Shown one piece after another: positions 9,686 to 18,341 of a stretch of DNA of 64,000 bases. Source of the DNA: Flavobacterium salmonis (GTDB lineage Bacteria > Bacteroidota > Bacteroidia > Flavobacteriales > Flavobacteriaceae). Position 1 is the stretch's first letter, and each line of letters opens with the position of its first letter. The notes beneath the pieces were generated by a model. The model made no database searches and was not told where the DNA came from. It was given only the letters and a program-made list of their open reading frames with translations. The stretch lies in NCBI RefSeq assembly GCF_903819435.1, contig NZ_CAIJDP010000060.1, forward strand, positions 542,022 to 606,021, written 5' to 3'. Made by a program: the position numbers and the translations under genes.

Positions 9686-10900
9686 ATGAAAAAAATATCC
9701 CCTTTATTATTATTTTATTTTATTATTATATCGTTTGCCAACGCACAAACCAGAACAATTACAACAGGAGTTCCTTTTTTACAAGTTGCAGCAGACGCAA
9801 GAGCTGCCGGTCTTGGAGACCAGGGAGTTGCAACATCTGCAGATGTATTCTCTCAACAATGGAATCCTGCAAAATATGCTTTTTCGATTGACAAACAAGG
9901 ATTCTCTGTGAGTTACACTCCTTATTTAACTGATTTGGTAAATGACATTTCATTAAGTCAGGTAACTTACTACAACAAAATCAACGAACGAAGTGCTTTT
10001 GCCGGAAGCATTCGCTATTTCAGTATTGGCGATATCGAATTAAGAGAAACCCAAAATGACCCCGGCAACGTTGTTAAACCTGCAGAATTTGCCATTGACG
10101 GCTCCTATTCCTTAAAATTAAGTGAAATGTTCTCGATGGCAGTTGGCGCCAGATTTATTAATTCAAATTTAGGAATTACAACTGGAGGACAAAGCTTGTC
10201 TGCAGCAAAATCATTTGCCTTTGATGTTGCCGGATTTTACCAATCAGAAGAATTTGCCTATAGAGATTTTAACGGAAGATGGAGAGCCGGTTTTAATTTT
10301 CAGAATCTTGGACCAAAAATTAATTATGATTTGAGCGAAGAAACCAACGGAGCAGGATCTAACTTTTTACCAGCAAATTTAAGATTAGGTGGTGGTTTTG
10401 ATTTTATATTAGATGATTACAACAAAGTAGCCGTAAGTGTTGAATTTACAAAATTATTGGTTCCTACTTCTCAAATACCCGTTCCTACTCCAGCCACCGA
10501 CCTAAATGGTGATGGTGACACATTAGATCCGGGAGAAGGAGCAAGTGATGGTGTGCAGGAAGCCAATAATAAATATAATTCTATTGGTTGGGTGCCGGGA
10601 ATTTTCAAATCTTTTAGCGATGCCCCAGACGGTTTCAGTGAAGAAGTAAAAGAAATCACCTATAGTTTAGCCGGAGAATATACTTATCAGGATTCCTTTT
10701 CGATGCGTGCCGGATATTATCACCAAAGTCCTGAAAAAGGTGCTGTACAATTTTTCTCATTAGGCGCCGGATTCAAATACAATGTCGTAAAAGTGGATGT
10801 TTCGTACTTATTCTCTGCTTCGAAAGTTAAAAATCCGTTAGAAAACACACTTCGCTTCTCATTAACCTTTAATTTTGGTGAAAAATACGAAGAGTATTAA
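9686..10900 (+). CDS. porV: Type IX secretion outer-membrane protein PorV
   Basis: FadL-type beta-barrel that carries cargo from the SprA translocon to the PorU sortase. 404 residues. It has a cleavable signal peptide (FIIISFANAQ), then the PorV/PorQ start (GVPFLQVAADARAAGLGDQG, ATSADVFSQQWNPAKYAF), and a C-terminus of alternating strands ending in aromatic residues (NTLRFSLTFNFG). A loop with a DLNGDGDTLDPGEG segment looks like a calcium-binding loop. It is directly downstream of porU, as in other flavobacteria. Confidence 0.95.
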   Translation: MKKISPLLLFYFIIISFANAQTRTITTGVPFLQVAADARAAGLGDQGVATSADVFSQQWNPAKYAFSIDKQGFSVSYTPYLTDLVNDISLSQVTYYNKINERSAFAGSIRYFSIGDIELRETQNDPGNVVKPAEFAIDGSYSLKLSEMFSMAVGARFINSNLGITTGGQSLSAAKSFAFDVAGFYQSEEFAYRDFNGRWRAGFNFQNLGPKINYDLSEETNGAGSNFLPANLRLGGGFDFILDDYNKVAVSVEFTKLLVPTSQIPVPTPATDLNGDGDTLDPGEGASDGVQEANNKYNSIGWVPGIFKSFSDAPDGFSEEVKEITYSLAGEYTYQDSFSMRAGYYHQSPEKGAVQFFSLGAGFKYNVVKVDVSYLFSASKVKNPLENTLRFSLTFNFGEKYEEY

Positions 10901-10925
10901 TTAAATAAGAAAATAAAAAATAACA

Positions 10926-10963
10926 GATCCAAATTCCTAGAAATAGAAGTTTGGATTTTTTTT
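10926..10963 (+). terminator. Rho-independent terminator after porV
   Basis: Imperfect hairpin ATCCAAATTC / GAAGTTTGGAT followed by eight T residues, 26 bases after the porV stop and just before cdd. Confidence 0.7.
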
Positions 10964-10976
10964 CCCTTAAAAAAAA

Positions 10977-11459
10977 ATGAAAGAAATCAGCATAACATCA
11001 TCATTTTTAGTTTTTGACACCTTAGAAGAATTACCAAATGATATTCAAAATTTAATGAATCAGGCTGTAGCCATTCGCAAAAAAGCGTATGCACCTTACT
11101 CCAAATTTAGAGTTGGCGCTGCATTATTATTGGATAATGGCGAAATTGTTTTAGGATCAAATCAGGAAAATGCAGCCTATCCATCAGGTTTATGTGCAGA
11201 ACGTGTCGCTATTTTTCATGCGGGAAGCGTTTATCCGGAAGCTAAAATTTTAAAAATGGCCATTACGGCAGCTTCAGATACAAACCAAACACAAGCTCCT
11301 ATACCCCCATGCGGCTCATGCAGACAATCAATCGCAGAATATGAAATCAAACAGGATACCCCTATAGAAATCTATTTTATGGGAGAAATAGGTACAATTT
11401 ATCAGTCAGCATCCCTCAAAAATCTCCTTCCTTTCATGTTTGACAAAAAGTTTTTATAA
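10977..11459 (+). CDS. cdd: Cytidine deaminase
   Basis: Zinc enzyme converting cytidine and deoxycytidine to the uridine forms in pyrimidine salvage. 160 residues, normal for the homotetrameric class. Motifs seen: YAPYSKFRVGAALL, the zinc/catalytic CAERVAIF (Cys-Ala-Glu) and PPCGSCRQ, which supplies the other two Cys ligands. No signal peptide. It stands between the porV terminator and the pdhA promoter region, so it is probably transcribed alone. Confidence 0.95.
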   Translation: MKEISITSSFLVFDTLEELPNDIQNLMNQAVAIRKKAYAPYSKFRVGAALLLDNGEIVLGSNQENAAYPSGLCAERVAIFHAGSVYPEAKILKMAITAASDTNQTQAPIPPCGSCRQSIAEYEIKQDTPIEIYFMGEIGTIYQSASLKNLLPFMFDKKFL

Positions 11460-11517
11460 AAAAAACAAAAAAAGCCAAAAAGTACCTTTTAAATTTTAGT
11501 TCTTAAATCTAATGTCT

Positions 11518-11571
11518 TATTTTTGCATCCCGACCATTCGGGCGCAAATTTGTGGGAGGAAACTATTTTTG
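11518..11571 (+). promoter_or_regulatory. Possible promoter(s) for the pdhA-pdhC operon
   Basis: Two copies of TATTTTTG (11518-11525 and 11564-11571) match the Bacteroidota -7 consensus TAnnTTTG, 104 and 58 bases before the pdhA ATG. Between them is a small hairpin, CCCGACCATTCGGG. No clear -33 TTG was found. Confidence 0.35.
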
Positions 11572-11629
11572 CGTTATAGGTTAACAATTGATAACACAAA
11601 AAACAACTTTAGCAAAAGAAAGAATTCAG

Positions 11630-12628
11630 ATGAAAGAAGTTACAAAAGAGGTTTACTTAAAGTGGTATGAAGACATGCTACTTTGGAGAAAGTTTGAAGA
11701 CAAACTTGCAGCATTATACATCCAACAAAAAGTCAGAGGATTTCTTCACCTCTACAATGGTCAGGAAGCAGTATTGGCGGGAGCTTTACATGCTATGGAT
11801 TTGACTAAAGACAAAATGATTACTGCATACAGAAATCACGTTCAGCCAATAGGCATGGGAGTTGATCCAAGGCGAGTTATGGCTGAACTTTTAGGAAAAG
11901 CAACCGGAACTTCTAAAGGTATGGGAGGTTCTATGCACATTTTCTCAAAAGAACACCGTTTTTACGGAGGTCACGGAATCGTAGGTGGACAAATTCCTGT
12001 AGGAGCTGGTTTAGCTTTTGCTGATAAATATTTTGAAACAGGCGGTGTAACCATGACTTACTTTGGTGACGGAGCTGCAAGACAAGGTTCATTACACGAA
12101 GCTTTCAACATGGCTATGTTATGGAAATTACCAGTTGTATTTATCGTTGAAAACAATGGTTATGCAATGGGAACTTCTGTCGAAAGAACTGCAAACCACA
12201 CTGATATCTGGAAACTTGGTTTAGGATACGAAATGCCTTGCGGACCAGTTGACGGAATGAATCCTGTGAAAGTTGCTGAAGCAATGACAGAAGCAATCGA
12301 AAGAGCACGTCGTGGAGACGGACCAACTTTCCTTGAAATGAAAACGTACCGTTACAGAGGACACTCAATGTCTGACGCACAATTATACCGATCTAAAGAA
12401 GAAGTGGAAGAATATAGAAAAATTGACCCAATTACTCAGGTTCTTGATGTAATTATGGATCAAAAATATGCTACCGAGGAAGAAATTGAAGTAATTGACC
12501 AAAGAGTAAAAGATTTGGTTGAAGAATGTGTGAAATTCGCTGAAGAATCTCCATATCCTGAATTGCAACAATTATACGATGTAGTATACGCACAAGAAGA
12601 CTATCCATTTACACCTCATAAACTATAA
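11630..12628 (+). CDS. pdhA: Pyruvate dehydrogenase E1 component, alpha subunit
   Basis: Thiamin-diphosphate subunit of the pyruvate dehydrogenase complex (pyruvate to acetyl-CoA). 332 residues. The ThDP motif runs from GDGAARQGSLHEAFNMAMLW to the downstream ENNGYAMGT. The phosphorylation-loop region TYRYRGHSMSDAQLYR is present. The frame extends to a TTG at 11588, but the ATG at 11630 gives the conserved N-terminus MKEVTKEVYLKWYEDMLLWR. The TTG also lies only 17 bases after a likely -7 element. pdhC follows 8 bases downstream; the E1-beta gene is not next door. Confidence 0.95.
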   Translation: MKEVTKEVYLKWYEDMLLWRKFEDKLAALYIQQKVRGFLHLYNGQEAVLAGALHAMDLTKDKMITAYRNHVQPIGMGVDPRRVMAELLGKATGTSKGMGGSMHIFSKEHRFYGGHGIVGGQIPVGAGLAFADKYFETGGVTMTYFGDGAARQGSLHEAFNMAMLWKLPVVFIVENNGYAMGTSVERTANHTDIWKLGLGYEMPCGPVDGMNPVKVAEAMTEAIERARRGDGPTFLEMKTYRYRGHSMSDAQLYRSKEEVEEYRKIDPITQVLDVIMDQKYATEEEIEVIDQRVKDLVEECVKFAEESPYPELQQLYDVVYAQEDYPFTPHKL

Positions 12629-12636
12629 CATATATT

Positions 12637-14274
12637 ATGGCTATAAAAGTAACAATGCCTCGTTTGAGCGATACTATGACGGAAGGAACGGTAGCGACTT
12701 GGTTAAAAAAAGTAGGCGACAAAGTTAGCGAAGGAGACATCCTTGCTGAAATTGAAACAGACAAAGCAACAATGGAGTTCGAATCTTTTAACGAAGGAAC
12801 TCTTTTACATATTGGAATACAAGCTGGAGAAACTGCTCCGGTTGATTCATTATTAGCAATCATCGGTAATGAAGGAGAAGATATTTCTGCTCTTTTAGCT
12901 GGTGGTGATGCTCCTGCTGCCGAAGCTCCAAAAGTGGACGCTGCACCAGCTGCTGAAACAAAAACTGAAGCTGCACCTGCAAAAGCCGCAGCTGAATTGC
13001 CAAAAGGTGTTGTAGTAGTAACTATGCCACGTTTAAGCGATACTATGACTGAAGGAACAGTTGCAACCTGGTTGAAAAAAGTAGGTGATGCTGTTGCCGA
13101 AGGTGATATTTTAGCAGAAATTGAAACTGACAAAGCTACTATGGAGTTTGAGTCTTTCAATGCCGGAACATTATTATACATCGGAATTCAGGAAGGAAAT
13201 ACAGCTCCTGTTGACAGCTTATTAGCTATCATTGGGCCAGCTGGAACTGACATTTCAGGAATTGCTGAAGGTTTTACTGCCGGAGGTGCTGCACCTGCAA
13301 ATGCTCCTGCTACAGAGGAAACAAAAGCTGCTCCTGTTGCTGAAAAAGCTAAGGAAGCTGTTGCAGAAACTTCAAACGGAAGAGTTATTGCTTCGCCATT
13401 GGCTAAGAAAATTGCTTCTGACAAAGGAATTCAATTATCACAAGTTAAAGGTTCCGGAGAAAATGGGCGTATCGTAAAAAGCGACATCGAAAACTTTACT
13501 CCATCTGCACAAAAACAAGCTACTTCTGCACCAGCTGCAAAACAAGAAGCTTCTGCTCCTGCTGCTCCAAAAGTATTTGTTCCTGCGGGAGAAGTTTACA
13601 CAGAAGAGATCAAAAACTCTCAAATGCGTAAAATTATCGCAAAACGTTTGGCAGAATCATTATTTACTGCCCCTCACTACAATTTAGTGATTGAGGTAAG
13701 TATGGACGAAGCAATGGGTGCAAGAGCAACAATCAATACAGTTCCTGATACAAAAGTATCTTTTAACGATATGGTAATCAAAGCTTGTGCTTTAGCTTTG
13801 AAAAAACATCCAAAAATCAATTCTCAATGGAAAGAAGATGCGATCATCATCAATCACCATGTTAATATTGGCGTTGCTGTTGCTGTTGAAGATGGTTTAG
13901 TTGTTCCTGTATTGCGATTTACAGATGCTATGAGTTTATCTCAAATTGGCGCTTCTGTTAGAGATCTTGCCGGAAGAGCTAAAAACAAAAAATTAGGGCC
14001 TCAGGAAATGGAAGGAAGTACTTTTACAGTATCTAACCTTGGAATGTTTGGTATCACTGAATTTAATTCAATTATCAACCAGCCAAACTCTGCAATTCTT
14101 TCTGTAGGTGCAATTGTTGAGAAACCAGTAGTTAAAAATGGTCAGATTGTAGTTGGAAACACAATGATGTTATCATTAGCTTGTGACCACAGAACAATTG
14201 ACGGTGCTACCGGAGCTCAGTTCTTACAAACATTAAAACAATACATCGAAAGCCCGGTTACAATGTTGGCCTAA
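12637..14274 (+). CDS. pdhC: Pyruvate dehydrogenase E2, dihydrolipoamide acetyltransferase with two lipoyl domains
   Basis: E2 core of pyruvate dehydrogenase; it passes the acetyl group from lipoyl-lysine to CoA. 545 residues. Two nearly identical lipoyl domains carry the swinging-arm lysines K43 and K166, each in ETDKATMEF. Ala/Pro/Lys-rich linkers follow, then the peripheral subunit-binding domain (ASPLAKKIASDKGIQLSQVK, NGRIVKSDIE). The catalytic domain ends in the DHRTIDG motif (D517, H518) and PVTMLA. The linkers explain the long open frames seen on the opposite strand. It is operonic with pdhA (8-base gap). Confidence 0.96.
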   Translation: MAIKVTMPRLSDTMTEGTVATWLKKVGDKVSEGDILAEIETDKATMEFESFNEGTLLHIGIQAGETAPVDSLLAIIGNEGEDISALLAGGDAPAAEAPKVDAAPAAETKTEAAPAKAAAELPKGVVVVTMPRLSDTMTEGTVATWLKKVGDAVAEGDILAEIETDKATMEFESFNAGTLLYIGIQEGNTAPVDSLLAIIGPAGTDISGIAEGFTAGGAAPANAPATEETKAAPVAEKAKEAVAETSNGRVIASPLAKKIASDKGIQLSQVKGSGENGRIVKSDIENFTPSAQKQATSAPAAKQEASAPAAPKVFVPAGEVYTEEIKNSQMRKIIAKRLAESLFTAPHYNLVIEVSMDEAMGARATINTVPDTKVSFNDMVIKACALALKKHPKINSQWKEDAIIINHHVNIGVAVAVEDGLVVPVLRFTDAMSLSQIGASVRDLAGRAKNKKLGPQEMEGSTFTVSNLGMFGITEFNSIINQPNSAILSVGAIVEKPVVKNGQIVVGNTMMLSLACDHRTIDGATGAQFLQTLKQYIESPVTMLA

Positions 14275-14295
14275 TTCTTTGTTAATTTTATATTT

Positions 14296-14331
14296 AAATC
14301 CCGTTTTGTTGATTCAAAACGGGATTTTTTG
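14296..14331 (+). terminator. Rho-independent terminator after pdhC
   Basis: A 13-base stem (AAATCCCGTTTTG / CAAAACGGGATTT, 14296-14308 and 14315-14327) with a 6-base loop and a T run. It ends the pdhA-pdhC operon. Confidence 0.85.
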
Positions 14332-14367
14332 TTTAATTTTCATCCTCAAAATTCAATTCTTCACAAT

Positions 14368-16215
14368 ATGAAAAAACTAATTCTTTTAGCCTTATTTCTG
14401 ACAACTATTGCCTGTCAAAAAAAAGAGCAAACCGAAAAAACAACAGTTGTTGCCGATGAACACAGTTATTCTAAACCAGAACTTGCTGTTGTCAAACATC
14501 TTGATCTTGACATTAAAGTTGATTTTGACACACAAACTATTTCAGGAAAAGCTTCCTGGTTAATTGACAACATTAGCAAAGGAAATGAAATCATTTTTGA
14601 CGAAAACACTTTAAATATTACAAAAGTAACTCTGGGTGATGATGAAAAAGAAACCAAATTTGAACTTGGAAAAGAAGAAGAGTTTCATGGAAAACCGCTT
14701 CATATTACAATTGAACCCAATACAACCAAAGTAAATATTTACTACAGCACAACTAAAGACGCTGTAGCTTTACAATGGCTGAAACCAGAACAAACTGCAG
14801 ATAAAAAGAAACCTTTTTTATTCTCTCAGGGAGAAAGTGTTTGGTCTCGCACTTGGATTCCTTGTCAGGATTCGCCAGGAATTCGTTTTACTTATAATGC
14901 TAAAGTTACGGTACCTAAAGATTTATTAGCCGTTATGAGTGCTTTAAATCCGCAGAAGAAAAATGATACGGGGGTCTATACTTTTAAACAAGACAAAGCA
15001 ATTCCGTCTTATTTAATGGCAATTGCTGTTGGAGATATTGAATTTCAATCGATCGACAACAGAACCGGAGTTTACGCAGAACCATCAATGCTTAAAAAAT
15101 CAGCTTGGGAATTTGCTGAACTCGGAAAAATGGTTGTCGCTGCCGAAAAACTATATGGCCCATATCGCTGGGGACGTTATGATGTTTTGGTCTTGCCTCC
15201 AAGTTTCCCGTATGGCGGAATGGAAAATCCGAACTTAACTTTTTTAACTCCTGGCGTAATTGCAGGAGATCGTTCACTAACAAGTTTATTAGCACATGAA
15301 TTAGGCCACAGCTGGAGCGGAAATTTAGTCACCAACGCAACCTGGGATGATATTTGGCTAAACGAAGGTTTTACCACTTATGTAGAACACCGCATTGGAG
15401 AGGCTATTTTCGGGAAGAAAGAATTTGAAATGCAAAACGTTATCACCAACAAAGAATTAACTGATAATGTCGCAGAATATGGCGATACAAGTCCGGACAC
15501 AAGATTAAAAGTTAGTCTGACCGGAAGAAATCCTGATGATGGTATAAGCATGATTCCTTACGTGAAAGGATATGCTTTTTTAAGAGTTATTGAAAATGCT
15601 GTGGGACGTGAAAAATTCGATCCGTTTATCAAAAACTATTTCGATGCTCATGGATTCAAATCCATTACAACAGAGGATTTCGTTAAATATATTAACGAAA
15701 ATCTTATCAAAGGAGACAAAGCTTTAGCAGATAAAATCAAACTGGAAGACTGGATTTATAAACCTGGTATCCCATCAAACATTGTTCCTGTAAGCTCTTC
15801 CGATTTTGATGCAATCGATAAAATCCAAAAAAACTGGAGAGAAACTGGCGTTACAGGTTTGAGCAAAAAAATCACGACAACTGCAGAAAAACAACACTTT
15901 ATAGATCATCTTCCGGCTGACATTACAGCAAAAGAAATGGAAGCCATTGATAAAGAATTCAACTTTACAAAAAGCGGAAATTTCATTATCAAGCGTCAAT
16001 GGTTCGTTCAGGCAATTCGCCATCAATATAAAGCTGCAAATCCTGCAATTGAACAATTTTTAATTGGAATCAGCAGAACCGGATCTGTAATGATGCTTTA
16101 CAAAGAAATGGTTAAAACTCCGGAAGGAAAAGTTTGGGCAAAAGAAGTTTTTGAGAAAGCAAAATCTGGTTATCATGCTACAACTATTCAGGCGGTTGAA
16201 GATGTTTTGAAATAA
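14368..16215 (+). CDS. M1-family aminopeptidase lipoprotein
   Basis: Zinc metallopeptidase related to leukotriene-A4 hydrolase and aminopeptidase N. 615 residues. Motifs: substrate-binding YGGMENPNLTF, zinc site HELGHSW (H310, E311, H314) and the third ligand E333 in NEGFTTYVEH. The N-terminus MKKLILLALFLTTIACQKK is a lipoprotein signal with C16, so the enzyme should be anchored in the periplasm or outer membrane and digest peptides for nutrition. The frame extends to a TTG at 14329, but that lies in the pdhC terminator, so the ATG at 14368 is preferred. Confidence 0.92.
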   Translation: MKKLILLALFLTTIACQKKEQTEKTTVVADEHSYSKPELAVVKHLDLDIKVDFDTQTISGKASWLIDNISKGNEIIFDENTLNITKVTLGDDEKETKFELGKEEEFHGKPLHITIEPNTTKVNIYYSTTKDAVALQWLKPEQTADKKKPFLFSQGESVWSRTWIPCQDSPGIRFTYNAKVTVPKDLLAVMSALNPQKKNDTGVYTFKQDKAIPSYLMAIAVGDIEFQSIDNRTGVYAEPSMLKKSAWEFAELGKMVVAAEKLYGPYRWGRYDVLVLPPSFPYGGMENPNLTFLTPGVIAGDRSLTSLLAHELGHSWSGNLVTNATWDDIWLNEGFTTYVEHRIGEAIFGKKEFEMQNVITNKELTDNVAEYGDTSPDTRLKVSLTGRNPDDGISMIPYVKGYAFLRVIENAVGREKFDPFIKNYFDAHGFKSITTEDFVKYINENLIKGDKALADKIKLEDWIYKPGIPSNIVPVSSSDFDAIDKIQKNWRETGVTGLSKKITTTAEKQHFIDHLPADITAKEMEAIDKEFNFTKSGNFIIKRQWFVQAIRHQYKAANPAIEQFLIGISRTGSVMMLYKEMVKTPEGKVWAKEVFEKAKSGYHATTIQAVEDVLK

Positions 16216-16238
16216 ACTTTTCATGAATATAATTTTAT

Positions 16239-16274
16239 AATAGGTTGTTCTTTTGAGGGCAACCTATTTTTTTA
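16239..16274 (+). terminator. Rho-independent terminator after the M1 peptidase gene
   Basis: Stem AATAGGTTG / CAACCTATT (16239-16247 and 16260-16268) followed by a T run, 24 bases after the stop. Confidence 0.8.
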
Positions 16275-16285
16275 GCGCAATATTT

Positions 16286-16383
16286 GTGATTTCGAGTAAC
16301 GAGAAATCTTCGCAAGTAACTCCGTAAAGAGAATCCAATCTTTGTCGAGCTTCTCACGAAGATTTCTCGTTCCTCGAAATGAC
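16286..16383. repeat. Long imperfect inverted repeat (REP-like)
   Basis: Two 27-base arms (16286-16312 and 16357-16383) pair with two mismatches. The core is CGAGAAATCTTCG against CGAAGATTTCTCG, enclosing about 44 bases. It belongs to the gene-free stretch 16216-16748, in which I see no coding potential. Arms of this type (ATTTCGAGNAACGAGAAATC) are, to my knowledge, frequent between genes in Flavobacterium genomes. Confidence 0.7.
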
Positions 16384-16470
16384 AAAATTGCGGAAGAGCT
16401 TTACGACGAACTTTGACAAAGCTTACTACACGTAAAGTTTGTCATTCCTGACAGAACAAACGAAAATACT

Positions 16471-16572
16471 CTTATGAAAATGACTGCCCTAGCCCCGATA
16501 GCAGTGAAATCCTTTTGTGGCGGGGTTCGCCACAAAAGATTGCAACGGATAGCGGGATTAGCTCCTAAAAAA
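16471..16572 (+). repeat. Dispersed structured repeat, copy A
   Basis: Copy in + orientation of an element that recurs in minus orientation at 40935-41040. Conserved blocks in order are CTTATGAAAATGA, AGCCC..GATAG, a central hairpin, GGATAGC and TAGCTCCTAAAAAA. The hairpin here is CTTTTGTGGCG / CGCCACAAAAG (16512-16522 and 16528-16538), a perfect 11-base stem with a 5-base loop. It differs in sequence but not in pairing from the other copy. It could be a non-coding RNA or a hairpin-type mobile repeat. Confidence 0.75.
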
Positions 16573-16748
16573 TTCTTTTTTCCATAGACAATCGAAATGA
16601 TAAAATCACGCTGTTTTACTCAAAATAAAGAGAGGGAAAATTGTCCATCACATAGCGTACATTCTCCATGTTCTAAAATCTGTAATCGTCGCACCTTTGT
16701 AATGTCAAAAGACAATAACAAATAATAAACAATTAAAAATCAAATAAA

Positions 16749-17300
16749 ATGACACGATTAACAGCATTAAACCCGGAAGAAGTAACAGGAAAAACTAAAG
16801 ATTTGTTCAACGCCGTACAAGCGAAATTAGGAGGTGTTCCGAACATGATGAGAACAATGGGGAACTCTCCTGCAGTTTTGGAAGGATATCTGAATTTAAG
16901 CGGCGCTTTGAGCCATGGAAAATTAAGTGCGAAAACTGGCGAATTGATTGCTCTGGCCGTTTCAGAAAGCAATTCATGTGATTACTGTTTAGCAGCTCAT
17001 ACTTTTATTGGAGAAAAATTAGTAAAAGCAGATCCGGCAGTTTTAAAAGCAGCAAGATCAGGAAATTCTACAAACTCTAAAACAGAAGCTATTTTACAAT
17101 TAGCTAAAACATTAATCAGTAAAAATGGTCTCGTAAATGATGAAGATGTAAATAAAGCTAAAAATGCAGGAGTTGCAGATGCTGAAATTGTTGAAACCAT
17201 TGCTCACGTAGCTTTGAACGTTCTAACAAACTATTTTAACAACGTTGCCAATACTGAAATTGATTTTACTACAGTTTCAAATTTAGAATTGCAAAAATAA
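16749..17300 (+). CDS. Carboxymuconolactone decarboxylase / AhpD-like protein
   Basis: Small all-helical protein of 183 residues in the AhpD/CMD superfamily. The redox motif SNSCDYCLAAHTFIG holds the CxxC pair and downstream His typical of peroxidase-related members. GVPNMMRTMGNSPAVLEGYL near residue 33 is the usual start of these proteins, and the tail AHVALNVLTNYFNNVANTEIDF is also characteristic. It probably helps detoxify peroxides; the partner reductase is not visible here. An AraC-type regulator follows on the same strand beyond a terminator, and could control it. Confidence 0.88.
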   Translation: MTRLTALNPEEVTGKTKDLFNAVQAKLGGVPNMMRTMGNSPAVLEGYLNLSGALSHGKLSAKTGELIALAVSESNSCDYCLAAHTFIGEKLVKADPAVLKAARSGNSTNSKTEAILQLAKTLISKNGLVNDEDVNKAKNAGVADAEIVETIAHVALNVLTNYFNNVANTEIDFTTVSNLELQK

Positions 17301-17319
17301 TCCAACACAAAAACAATTT

Positions 17320-17364
17320 ATAAAGATAGTTATGAATTCTTTTCATGGCTATCTTTATATTTTA
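17320..17364 (+). terminator. Terminator between the AhpD-like gene and the AraC gene
   Basis: A 10-base stem ATAAAGATAG / CTATCTTTAT (17320-17329 and 17349-17358). It covers the ATG at 17332, which argues that the following AraC gene starts at 17377. Confidence 0.6.
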
Positions 17365-17376
17365 AAACCGCACTTT

Positions 17377-18255
17377 ATGAATTCTCAAAATGTTTCTACT
17401 TTAATAAATCCACAGACCGGAAATTTAGCTTTCAAAATTCTTTCATTTGAGGACAACGTTCATTTTGATCATTTACAGCGCAATAATTATTACTCTTTAA
17501 TTTGGGTGACCAAAGGAAAAGGGAAAGTCAAAGCCAATTTTACAGAACATCATTTTGAAGAAAACTCTCTCCTTGCCTTTTCGCCGTATCAACCTTTCAT
17601 GCTTTGTGTAAGCGAACCAATTGAAGGAATTGCGATTCACTTTCACCCTGATTTTTATTGTATCCACATGCACCAAAAAGAAGTTTCCTGCAATGGCGTT
17701 TTATTCAACAATATTTACCAGCCACCTTATGTGAAGGTAACAGAACAAGCTACGCATACTTTTAAAATGGTTTTGGAACAAATGAAAGCTGAGATTAAAA
17801 ATGCAGAATTAGCACAATATGAATTGCTGATTTCATATTTAAAAATCTTCTTAATTACAGCTTCAAGATTAAAAACCGAACAATTAGAAGAAATGAATGC
17901 TGTTCCTAATACAAAAGAACCTTTGATTCTACAAAATCTGAAAGATGCTATTGAACTGAATTTTAAAACAAAACATTCTGCCGGAAATTATGCTGATTTA
18001 CTGAATATTTCTACAAAGGCATTAGCCAAATTATCCAAAAATTATTTCAATAAAACACTAACCGATTTAATTTCGGAGAGAATTATTATAGAAGCCAAAA
18101 GAGAATTATACCTGACTAGTAAAACAGTCAAAGAAATTGCCTACGAATTAGGTTACGACGACGAGCATTATTTTAGTCGTTTCTTTAAAACGAATGCAGA
18201 TGTTTCACCTCAAATTTATCGTGAAACCGTTGGGTTTGGAAAAATGCAGGCTTAA
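17377..18255 (+). CDS. AraC-family transcriptional regulator
   Basis: 292-residue cytoplasmic DNA-binding protein. The N-terminal half looks like a cupin sensor domain (GKGKVKANFTEHHFEENSLL). The C-terminal two-helix-turn-helix domain contains DLLNISTKALAKLSKNYFNK and EIAYELGYDDEHYFSRFFKT, the AraC signature. The frame also has an ATG at 17332, but that lies in a terminator hairpin, so the start at 17377 (MNSQNVSTLINPQTG) is chosen. Its target may be the adjacent AhpD-like gene; the inducer is unknown. Confidence 0.88.
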   Translation: MNSQNVSTLINPQTGNLAFKILSFEDNVHFDHLQRNNYYSLIWVTKGKGKVKANFTEHHFEENSLLAFSPYQPFMLCVSEPIEGIAIHFHPDFYCIHMHQKEVSCNGVLFNNIYQPPYVKVTEQATHTFKMVLEQMKAEIKNAELAQYELLISYLKIFLITASRLKTEQLEEMNAVPNTKEPLILQNLKDAIELNFKTKHSAGNYADLLNISTKALAKLSKNYFNKTLTDLISERIIIEAKRELYLTSKTVKEIAYELGYDDEHYFSRFFKTNADVSPQIYRETVGFGKMQA

Positions 18256-18341
18256 TTTTATTTTTAGACTCAATCCATAATTCATTTTGCCTTATATTTT
18301 GTACTTTTTAAAGTAGGATTAGCAACAGGCTTGCCATAAAA

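Noticed and set aside
12609..13424. Long open frames on the minus strand across pdhC (190 and 78 codons)
   Set aside because: They are antisense to the duplicated lipoyl domains and Ala/Lys/Glu-rich linkers. The codon bias of those stretches keeps the opposite strand open; the proteins are low-complexity Ser/Ala/Val and have no start signals.
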